Below are positions 35,980 to 46,000 of a stretch of DNA of 64,000 bases, piece by piece. Below the pieces are notes generated by a model that did not search any database, had not been told where the DNA came from, and saw nothing but the letters and a program-made list of their open reading frames with translations. Within the stretch, counting starts at the first letter, position 1; the number at the start of each line of letters is the position of its first letter. Source of the stretch: Anaeramoeba flamelloides (taxonomy: Eukaryota > Metamonada > Anaeramoebidae); NCBI GenBank assembly GCA_027625915.1, contig JANTQA010000030.1, positions 2,232,001-2,296,000 of the forward strand. The letters run 5' to 3'. Made by a program: the position numbers and the translations under genes.

Positions 35980-36831
35980 CTATTTTTTATTTTCAATTGT
36001 GTTCTTCTTTTTTTGGGTATTTTCAATATTTTGAATATTTTTTTGGTTTTGAATAATCGGTAAATTCAAATTATTAAAAGCAGACAGATCTCCTGAATTT
36101 AAAAAAGGTACAATTATTCTATTAATTCCATTTAATTGATCCCAATCTTGAGACTTTCCAAGAATTAGATCCATTGAGGAACTAAATTCTTTGTGTGGCT
36201 GGAAGTTTTGGCAAACGAAAAAGGCTTCTCTTGATTTGTTTCTTGAAGACTTTGGCTTGAGTAAGGAAACTTTTTCAAAAAATAACGAAAGCTGATTTTC
36301 TAATAAAGCAAGATCCGTGCCCATAAAGACTTTGGCAACAAAATCTCCCTCACGTTTTAAAATTTGCAAGGAAATGTTCAGAGCAGCCTTGACTAACTGC
36401 GCCTGAGCATAAACATCGAGATCATGTAGGCCGGTGACATCGGGTGCCCCATCGGATACTACAAGATCAACCTGCTCGCCTCCACATAGTTCAACAATCT
36501 TTGTGGCCGTGCTTTGAAGCGTGATGTCTCCTTGTAATTGCACCACGCCTTCAATGGGCGCCATTGGCTGGATGTCAACAGCAACAATGGTCACCTTTTC
36601 ACGCAATTTTTCATTAGGCTGCGATTGGTACACCTTTTTTGAAATTACCTGCGACCATGATCCAGGCGCTGCACACAGATCAACGATCTTATGAGTCTTG
36701 CCATTTTTAAAAAGGTTGTACTCCTCATCTATTTGAAGTAATTTAAACGCAGATCTTGCACGATACCCTTCTTCTTTGGCCCTTCGATAAAAGGAATCAC
36801 CACGATCTTTTTTTTTGGAATATTGGATCAT
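35980..36831 (-). CDS. TRM7: tRNA 2'-O-methyltransferase TRM7/FTSJ1, single exon, 283 aa
   Basis: A cytosolic SAM-dependent enzyme that 2'-O-methylates positions 32 and 34 of the tRNA anticodon loop, with partner proteins TRM732 and TRM734 (family knowledge). The Rossmann SAM motif is VDLCAAPGSWSQ (50-61). The four catalytic residues K-D-K-E fall at Lys-30 (ARSAFKLL), Asp-127 (VVSDGAPDVTGLHD), Lys-167 (FVAKVF) and Glu-202 (NKSREAFFVCQ). The N-terminus DRGDSFYRRAKEEGYRARSAF and the late RIIVPFLNSGDLS are TRM7-like and separate it from the larger nucleolar SPB1 and the mitochondrial MRM2. The last 25 residues are a poorly conserved Asn/Lys tail. The start is the first ATG; no intron is needed. 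Base use is noticeably less AT-rich than the flanks. Confidence 0.95.
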   Translation of the reverse strand: MIQYSKKKDRGDSFYRRAKEEGYRARSAFKLLQIDEEYNLFKNGKTHKIVDLCAAPGSWSQVISKKVYQSQPNEKLREKVTIVAVDIQPMAPIEGVVQLQGDITLQSTATKIVELCGGEQVDLVVSDGAPDVTGLHDLDVYAQAQLVKAALNISLQILKREGDFVAKVFMGTDLALLENQLSLFFEKVSLLKPKSSRNKSREAFFVCQNFQPHKEFSSSMDLILGKSQDWDQLNGINRIIVPFLNSGDLSAFNNLNLPIIQNQKNIQNIENTQKKKNTIENKK

Positions 36832-36930
36832 TGTTATGAAGTGTTCACAATTGTTTTGTGTTTGGAGAAGACAAAGAAATATTCTGTAAAAAAAATGAGT
36901 TATGATCGAAAAATGAGAATTTAGGTCTTG

Positions 36931-36944
36931 GTAGCCATGGAAAC
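36931..36944. promoter_or_regulatory. X-box-like palindrome upstream of TRM7
   Basis: GTAGCCATGGAAAC fits the RFX-type X-box pattern GTHNYYATRRNAAC and lies about 100 bp before the TRM7 start. A single 14 bp match can be chance, and whether the organism has RFX factors is unknown. Confidence 0.2.
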
Positions 36945-37069
36945 ATTAACAATTCTCTTGAGAGGATTTTTTTTGGGGATATGGTAAAGCCCAAAAATTG
37001 AAAATTATAAATACAATCATTTTAGTTTTCAAAAATCTTTTAATTTTCTTTTGTAAATTTAAGGGTAAG

Positions 37070-37127
37070 TTAACTTGTTTGATATCCTTGATACTTGGGG
37101 TGTGGCTTACCATCTAATAATGGTAAA
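37070..37127 (-). CDS. Candidate last exon of an unknown gene
   Basis: After a possible acceptor (TTCCAG) the minus strand reads LPLLDGKPHPKYQGYQTS then stop. The Pro/Gly/His-rich make-up is unlike the Phe/Lys/Asn noise of this genome. I cannot identify the protein or find the preceding exon, so this could be chance. Confidence 0.25.
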
Positions 37128-37612
37128 CTGGAAGTCAATTTATTTGATTGAAAAATGACATAGAATCAATGTTAAGAAAGATAACTATTATTTCGAAAAT
37201 GAAATTAGTGAGAGTTGATAAACTTTGAAACAACCAATCTTTTTTTTTTTTTATATTTTCAACTGGTTTAGATTTTTTCAATAAGGATATCTCGTGTTCT
37301 TTCAGAACGCAATTGATTTGGTTCAATTTATTTAAATTTGTGGTTATTAGATATCCCCTTTTATTTTTAAAGAGATGATTTTGTTAAATTTTTTTATTTA
37401 GAGATTAATTGAGTTTTTTTTATCTAAAGAATCTTCCAAAAACCTTACTTTGAAAAATTTAGATGTTTTTAAAAATCAACATAAATTATTCAAAATCAAA
37501 TTAAATTGTAGGTTTTGTATGGTTATTACAAAAAATTGTGGACTTTATTTTTTTAATAATTTGCAGAATTTGGAAATATAAAAAAAGAACGATTAACTTT
37601 TTTTTTACTTAA

Positions 37613-37783
37613 GGAACTTGTTTATATTATTTTTTTTTTAGAAAAATTTCAAAATAAGGGTTCCTTATCTAGAAATTTGTTTAATATGGAAAAGATTCAT
37701 TGTTTTCAAATCTAAGTAATTTGTAAAAAAATTTTCTCAATCTATATTAAATTAGGTAAAAAAATTTAATAGAGATTAGTCTC
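37613..37783. repeat. Family C piggyBac-like MITE, 171 bp
   Basis: Starts after TTAA (37609-37612) and is colinear with 39079-39248: TTATCTAGAAAT, TTTAATAT and the right end AATTTAATAGAGATTAGTCT. The terminal GGGA and right TTAA are worn here. Confidence 0.6.
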
Positions 37784-38029
37784 TAAATTTGAATTTTTGT
37801 AATCCATAACTCGTTTCCGTTTTTTTAGTGTTATTTAATTTTTCTGTTACTGAGTTCATTTGTAAATTTTTTTTTATTTGAATTTTTTACAAATATGGAT
37901 ATTGAAGGTATTTCTTTTTGTTTTTGGATTTTTATCAATCAAAAGATATGTCACTTCATAATATCTAGTGTGTTAAAATAAATCCTTAAATATAGTGTAA
38001 ATCGGTATTTAGTGACTTGAGACTTAAAG

Positions 38030-38170
38030 GAAAAAATTTTCTCTAAAATTTACTCCCTTTTTTTGAGTTAAAAGTTCAAATTTAACCCTTGGTTTTTTGA
38101 ATTACTTTTTATAATAATAGAACTTTAGAAAATCAATTCTATATTTGATTAGGGTTTATTGCTAGTTTCG
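38030..38170 (-). repeat. R1 family copy, reverse, partial
   Basis: The reverse complement reads ATATAGAATTGATTTTCTAAAG then TTCTATTATTATAAAAAG, as in the R1 copy at 18680-18890. Confidence 0.4.
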
Positions 38171-38454
38171 TTGATAACTTGATGGAAAGATACAGTCTCA
38201 TAATAGTTACATGTTGTTTAAACTTTGTAATACAGTTGAAAATTTTCGTCAGGGTTTTTTTTTTCATAAGAACTATCAGCTTCATTTTAGTTAAATTCAG
38301 AATAAAATTCAATTGTGTGAAATTAACAAGCTGAGAAAAAGATAATTAAAATATTGTTGATTGGATTGATTGTACCCAAAAAGACTTTTAGTTTGAAGCT
38401 TCCCTCATGAAAGTTGTATAAAATGTGCATACTGTTTTCTAATTGTTAAAATTA

Positions 38455-38647
38455 CAGTCAGTTCCACTTTTTAGGCACAAACTTAAAACGAAATTTAATA
38501 CACAATAAAATCTCAAATTAAGGAACAAAATTTGTAATTTTTTTTTTTTCAATTAATTTTACTAGAATCTGAATTTTGTGCCATAATTTTAGATTTTTTT
38601 TGCCTTAAATTTGGTTGAAGTTTGTGACTTAAAAGTGGAACGGGTTA
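38455..38647. repeat. Family A foldback MITE (whole)
   Basis: 193 bp, starting CAGTCAGTTCCACTTTTTAG, with TA at 38453-38454 and 38648-38649. The right end is worn (GTGGAACGGGTTA). Confidence 0.8.
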
Positions 38648-38784
38648 TAAATGCGTAATAGTTGTTAGAAATTAACACCTTTCTTTTGATTAATAATGGG
38701 AATCGAGAGCAATCTAAAAATATCAAAATCCCTTTCAATCACTATTTTATAATTTATCAATATCAAAATCATGAACTCGCAATT

Positions 38785-39523
38785 TAAGGTTTACAATAAC
38801 TGAAATTTGAAAAAAGATAATCTTGTCTTGGGTGTGAACACTTGTTAATTTGATTATTAGTTGATCGATCCTGTGTTTTGTATGGATTTTAATATTGGTT
38901 AAAAATGACAATTTTTGACAATTAATTTTTTTTTTTTTACTGAAATCCGAATTGAAGAGTGTAAGATTAATTGTATGGGACTTAAGTTAAAAAAAATGTG
39001 GATTGTGTGTTGTTGATTGAAATTTTTCATTAGATTTGATTTTATTTCGAGTTTTTAACAAAAAAAGTTTTTCATTAAGGGATTAGTCTCTATTATTTTT
39101 TTTTTTGACCAATTTCTAAATAAAGATTAATTATCTAGAAATATATTTAATATCAAAAATAAACAGAGATTCAAATCTCAGTAATTAGCAAAAAATTTTC
39201 ACAATCTCTATTAAAACTAGGTAAAAAATTTTAATAGAGATTAGTCCCTTAAGTTAATGGACAAAAAAGTAAATGAAAATTTTCTTCTACAACCCAAAAA
39301 TAAAGTTTTATTCTTAAACGCCTATCAACTTATTAATCTTACACTCTTCAATTTGGATTTCAAGAAAAAACAAAAATTAAATTGTCAAAAATTACTATTT
39401 TGAACCAATATTAAAACCCATACCAAGCACAAGATCGATCAACTAATAACCAAATTAACAAGTGGTTACACCCAAGACAAGATAATCTTTTTTCAAATTT
39501 CTGGGATTCTAAACCTTAAGAAA
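38785..39523. repeat. Large palindrome with ~190 bp arms
   Basis: The left arm 38785-38975 and right arm 39335-39523 are reverse complements at high identity, judged about nine in ten; shared blocks include ATCTTGTCTTGGGTGT, ATTAGTTGATCGATC, TTTTAATATTGGTT and GAAGAGTGTAAGATTAAT. The piggyBac-like MITE at 39079-39248 sits almost exactly at the centre. No coding frame. Confidence 0.7.
39079..39248. repeat. Family C piggyBac-like MITE, 170 bp
   Basis: TTAA on both sides (39075-39078 and 39249-39252). Terminal inverted repeats GGGATTAGTCTCTATTA and GGGACTAATCTCTATTA differ at two of 17 positions. TTAA duplication with a GGG/CCC end is the piggyBac signature (family knowledge); no transposase is encoded. 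Confidence 0.75.
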
Positions 39524-39529
39524 TACGTG

Positions 39530-40428
39530 TCGGATTTACCAATTTGTATAAAAAGCTTTTGGTTCAATTCCATTTGAATCGTAAAGTCAGGATCTTTAAA
39601 ATATTTTCCAATTTGGATCAAAAAATCATTTTATGTCATTTTTTTTGTGAAAAATGAAAAAGAAATTTTGAGATACGTGAACTCGAACACCTTGTTAAGG
39701 ATCGTAAAAATGAAAAAGAAAAATAATCACGATTTTTTTACATTAAAAACACTTCTCAACAAACATCTTTAAATCTAAACGATGGTATTGTCTATGGTTT
39801 TTGATCATTGAGTTGCTTTGAATTGTTACATTGTCTCCACAAACAATTAATACGTTCCAATTCCTACTGTGAAAATTTATAAGAAATAGAAATTGGTTGT
39901 CTATAATAAAGTTGTGTTTTTAGAAATAGAGAATTCAATTTCTATCATAAGATAAAAATTTCAACTTCTATTCCTTTATTAGAAAAATTTTTTTTTTTGT
40001 AAAAACAAAGACAAAAATTAAATTTTCTCAAGAAAAGAAACTATTGAACCACAGAAACCATGGAAACTGGAAAGTTCATTTTTCGATCTTTGTTTTTAAA
40101 TTGTAAAAGCTGGTATTTTAATAGTTTTGGGAATTGAAGATCCACATTAGTGTAAGTATTTTTAATGAATTTGTTTGTCAATTCCCAAAACAAAAAAAAA
40201 AAAAAATGGAAAACTTATTTTTAATCTTTTATTATAAATTTTACGGTTTATGATGAGCTTTAAGAACCCTTTTACTGTTTGTTGTACATGAATAAAATTT
40301 CAGAATAGAAAATCAATTTCAGGTTGTTATAAATATTCACGGTAGGAGCAGGAACGGCTGTATTATTTATTACAAAGAGAGTGTGATTTTGGCGTATTTT
40401 TTTTTGGTTCTTTTTGTTTTTCCTTAAA
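39530..40428. other. Intergenic, slightly less AT-rich, no gene assigned
   Basis: Contains GAACTCGAACACC near 39680, which recalls a tRNA T-arm but does not fold. No ORF of note. Confidence 0.3.
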
Positions 40429-40557
40429 TTAAATCTCCCATCCATGGCTAAGAGGGGTGTCTCCTCGAATTGTTTGTGGAATAACATAATCCAGGCCAAA
40501 CATACTTGTATTTTTAAAGGGCTTTTTTGATAAATTTTTTTTGTTTGGATCATTTTT
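40429..40557 (-). CDS. Candidate last exon of an unknown gene, 42 codons
   Basis: After a possible acceptor (GGGTTTTGAG) the minus strand reads 42 codons with FKNTSMFGLDYVIPQTIR and then GDTPLSHGWEI before the stop. The composition (Gly, Asp, Pro, Trp, His) is typical of real protein here. The longer overlapping frame (40272-40562) reads less well. I do not recognise the family and found no upstream exon with confidence. Confidence 0.3.
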   Translation of the reverse strand, partial: KNDPNKKNLSKKPFKNTSMFGLDYVIPQTIRGDTPLSHGWEI

Positions 40558-41228
40558 CTCAAAACCCAGTTTGTTGTATCAATAGAAATTGGGTTGAGGG
40601 TTTGTGTGGTAAAGGTTTTGAAGTTATTTTAATGAAAGGATCTTTTCGAAATTAAATTTGCAAAAATTAGTCAGTTTTTTTTGTTTTTAAAAAATAAATT
40701 TTTTTGTCATTTAAAGAAAAAATGATCTTTCTCATTTTGGGAATAGGGAATTTTAGAGGATTTGATACAATACCAAACACTTTATGGTAGACACTATTCA
40801 AAAAATGTCTTGATTGTAAAACAACAGACTTTTTCATCAAAAATTTTTCACTTTCCTAATTTTTGGGATTTTATATGTAGAGCTCATACCCTCTAAACTA
40901 ATCAAAGATAACATTAAAACATAGCAAAAAAATATTAACAAGGTCTCAGGGTATGGCACTTTCATATAACAAGAAATTTTCTCAAAAAGCCAATTTTTAC
41001 CAACGTTCTTTGTCATTTCGAGATACGAGGAGACTAAAATTTATGCAAAAAATGTCATTTTTTGCTACTTAGATCTCCCCGAATAAAATTTTGTGAAAAT
41101 TACCAATACCTAGAACCTGATTAGAACATATTTTACCTTGAATTTCAATGTGAAACGTAGTCCTTAAGGGTAACATAAAAAATTAAAAGCAAAAATTAAA
41201 AAAATTCAATCAATAAAACATTTTTTGA

Positions 41229-41927
<699 letters not shown>

Positions 41928-42425
41928 GACTTTTTCTTTTTTTTTTTTTTTTTTCTTATTTTGGATTAATTTCTCTTTTGTTAGTTACTGAATTAACATT
42001 TTATTTTAATGTGCCTTTATAAAAAATTCGTCTCAGATTTTTTTTTTCTAATTGCCGACTTTTAAACAAATAAAATCTTTGAATCGTTTTTTTTTTTTGC
42101 AAGTAACATTTTTAATTTTTTCATTTTCCCAAAAACCCAAGATAATACATTTTTTTTGAATCTATTTTGAAAGTTTTGATTTTGATTTGAATTTGTGAAC
42201 TTTAAAACTCGAACTGTCTTCTTTTGGAACTGAGAAATTCTCAAAATCTTTTCAAATTTTTTGGTTCAAAATCCCTTTTTTAAATTTTTAAAACAATGGA
42301 TAATAAAGAATTTTTTTGGTTGAAATTTCAAGATAAATTTGTAAATTTGTTGAGTTTCGTAATCTTCTTTTTAAGAAACTATTTTGTAAAGGAAGTTCTC
42401 AAATTTTTAAAAAGAAATTGAACTA

Positions 42426-42599
42426 CTGTTATTTGTCTTACAAATGAGGAAAAAATTTTTCATTCATTTCCATTTTCCTTTTTCCTTTTACAAATAGAGA
42501 TTCCAAATTACAACCAACTTCTTTGGTAATCTTGATTTCTAAAAGAAAAATAAAGAAAAGGAATTGAAATTTTTTTCCTATTTATTCAACAGGTACCAG
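42426..42599. repeat. Family B foldback MITE
   Basis: Ends CTGTTATTTGTCTTACAAAT and, inward from the right, CTGGTACCTGTTGAATAAAT, with TA on both sides (42424-42425 and 42600-42601). The arms carry an AAAAATTT..CATT block pairing with AATTGAAATTTTTTT. Same family as 48444-48620 and 62018-62179. Confidence 0.7.
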
Positions 42600-42601
42600 T
42601 A

Positions 42602-43073
42602 AAATTGTTTGTACCTTTTTTTGAATTTATCAGAAATGGACCAATAATTATTTATTTTTTTTTAGATTAATATTGGTGTAGGTCTTTACAATAGAACAAA
42701 AAATAAAAACAAAACACAAAATTTTTTATCAAAACATATTAGTCATCTCAAAATAAACTGATTTTTTTACAATTAGAATTAATATAATGTGTACCTTTCA
42801 AAGGATTTAGTGTTAAATAATTAAAAAATAATTCGAAAAAGTAAATCGATAAAAAAAAATCATAAATATTAAATAAAAAAAAATAGAAGAAATTTTTTAT
42901 TTCAAGATAAGAATGACTAATAATAACTAATATATATATATATATATATAGTGTTGTCTAAAAAATTGTAACCAACTCTAATACTATTACTAAACTAATA
43001 CAATTTCAAAATATACGAAAAAAAATGTGCTCTTTAAACCAAAAATTTCGTTTAAAAAAATATGATCAAAAGT
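42602..43073. other. Intergenic between Arf and ROK kinase
   Basis: No gene. An (AT)n tract lies at about 42930-42950. Confidence 0.4.
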
Positions 43074-46000
43074 TTAATGTAAGGATTGTTCTAAAACGAT
43101 TCTTGCCAATTCCAAGGAACCAACGGCACCACATAAAGATCTATATTTTGGAGGGACTATGTATGAATCAATGTTATCAAGTATTTCCTTTTTCCCGACA
43201 TAGCCATTTAGTAACTGTGAAGTTTTTTTTCTGATTTTGTCATATAAAATTTCTCTTTTAAATACACCACCACCTAAGATGATGACATTAGGAGAATAAG
43301 AAAGAGTAATAGTGGTACATAAATGAGAAAAGTAATGAGAAACGATATCCCAAATTTCATGATCATCACTGACTTGTGGCAATTTACTTGGATGAATATT
43401 GAGACGATGTGAAATTGCACCGGCATTGCACATTCCCTCCAAACATGAACTGTGACGTGGACAAGTGCCTTTAAAATTTTCATACTCGTTTTCAGCTCTT
43501 GGTGAATAACAGTGTCCTAATTCTGGGTGCATTAACCCATGAACAGGTTTTCCATCGCATATAGCACCAACTCCTATACCAGTGCCCGCAGTGACGTATG
43601 CACAGCTATTAATATTTCTTTTAATAAATAAGTTTAAGATTTGCAATAATAATGAGAAAAATAAATACATACAGGCATTAGAAGTTTTTTGGTTGAAAAA
43701 AAATATTTAATTTTTAAAAAAATAGAATAATTTTTGAGAAAAGTTCAATTTATCTTTAATTCAAAAATTTTTCGTGCATAATATATGGTATGATATTAGA
43801 TAAACAATTTAACTTTTAAATAAAAGTCAACAATCAGATTTTTAAAATATAAAAAAAATATTTTTTGTTTTCTTTCATAAAAAGTTGTTTTTTGAAAAAA
43901 AAATATCTTATTCCTTAAAAAATTAAATAAAATTTTAAATGGATAGTTTTATATTTTACTTTCAAAAACAAAAAAAAAAAAGCATTGAAAATTTGTCTAA
44001 AGGGTGGTTTTAAGTCGATATATAAACTCCATACCAAAAATTTGTTCGTACCCATAATTAAAAATAGGGGAAAAAAATATCAATTTGTTTTATATTTTTT
44101 GCAAAACATAATCTTTAATCATGCTTAAGTTACCCAGTATTAATGTTTTGAAAAATACAAAAAATTGAACTCAAAAAATCAAAAGCCTAGACTTTGAAAT
44201 AGATACAGATGAATTGCTTATGAAAATGAACATTAGAGGTTTTGATGATAACATGTATTATCATGATATTAACAATAAAAGCGCGATAGTATTAAAAAAT
44301 CGTGATTAGCCCAACTTTATCGCGAAAAATCATAAAATCGCCATATTTACATTATCGCAAAAAAATGAGAAATTATTTTTTTGATTTCACCTAAAAAAAA
44401 TCTTTTAACTTTTACAAAGCCTTGAGTTTTAAAACACTTTCCCCTTTAATAAATGTTTGGAAGTGTTTGTAAGTGTTGTGTACTGTCTTCAAGTGTTTGA
44501 AAGTTTTGAAAGACAGAAAACTTTTCTAAAGGGAATGAGTTTGGTTTGTAGTGGAAACACAAAATTTTTTTCTTTTCATTTTTTTTTTAACAAAATATCA
44601 AATCTCAAACAAATTTTATGCTCAAACTAATAATTACTCATTTTAACAATACACTTGAATATAAGATAAATGTGTTTTCTTACAATGGAGTTGTTACATT
44701 CACAATTTTAAATAGCAAAAAAAAGAATAAAGAATAATTTGACTTCTTATTGGTGATTGGTCAAACAAAAACCTCTAAGCTCTAATTGTGTTTACTGTCC
44801 ACTTCAAAGATGCTCAAAGAAGAAAAAGAACAAGAAAAGTATTGTATAAAAAATCTTAATAATTGGTGATTATCTGGTTTTGGATGTTGTGAAAGCTTTT
44901 GAAAAGTTTACCGACCCCTTTTAGCTTTCTGAGAATATTGAAAATGTTTTAACCCAAGAACACATTCTTTAAAGAACAGTTAAAGGGTTGGTTGTTTTAG
45001 AAGGTCTTTTATTCAACTCAATTTACAACACCACGATTAACTCAAAAAATATTTATTTCTCTTTATTTCTTATTGTTGTTGATCTTAAAGGATCGATAGG
45101 TTTGTTAACCAAATAAAATGAAAACACAATAAAACTCTTGGATCTGATCCTTGATTGGATCAAGTATCTTTTTTGTTGTTTTTTCAAAAAATGACTTTTT
45201 TTCACCTAATCTATTTTTTGATCAAAAAAAATTTTTTTGTAAAAAATATTTCTCAATTAGCCTAAAAAATCATCAACTAAAAATCGTGATTACTCTTTAA
45301 TCGCGATATTTTGGCATTTATCGCGATTTTATAGAATATCGCGATTTGATATATTATCGTGATAATATTGAATATCGCTATTTTCTGATATATCGCGATT
45401 TGATGGAAATTATCACGATTTTTGAAAATTATCGCGATTTTTGTAACTTTATCGTGAATTATAGCATGTTATCATCAAAACCTCTATTAAAGAAATCTAT
45501 GATATTTCCATAGAATACTTTTATGACGAATATGACTCTACATGTTAATAAATAAAAAATAAAATAAAAAAAAAAAAGGCTAGATACCTCACAACACCGT
45601 ATGACACTTGAACTTACTTGAAGACACTGTCCTAATTTCTAAATTTTTGTTTAGAAATTTGAATAAAGAATCATAATTCTCTTTATCATTAACTAATGAC
45701 AAAATTAATAATGATTCTTTATTTTGAATAATACCAAGGATATTTTGATTATTTTTGTTAATTTGAATTAAATCATCAATCCAAATTATTCGATTTTCTA
45801 TATAGAATGTACGTCGTTAGGTTTTTTTTTAATTTAAGAAAGAAACAGAAAATTTATTTAATTTTTTGTTTATTTCTTAAATAAAAAAAAAAAAAAAACT
45901 AGACACGAGTCCCATAAAAAATGATCTATATCTTTCAATGATTTCTAAGTTGAAGTATTGTTTGCACAAATTACAAGATTTTGTTTTTATTTTATTCTTA

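Noticed and set aside
39665-39720. tRNA-like GAACTCGAACACC block
   Set aside because: The T-arm stem does not pair and no acceptor stem or anticodon arm can be drawn.
40837-41016. A 59-codon minus-strand frame starting MTKNVGKNWLFEKIS upstream of Arf
   Set aside because: Begins well but continues as hydrophobic noise; it overlaps the likely Arf promoter and has no family match known to me.
44236-45484. Origin of replication or centromere from the ATCGCGAT array
   Set aside because: The perfect terminal inverted repeats and TA flanks explain it more simply as a transposable element.
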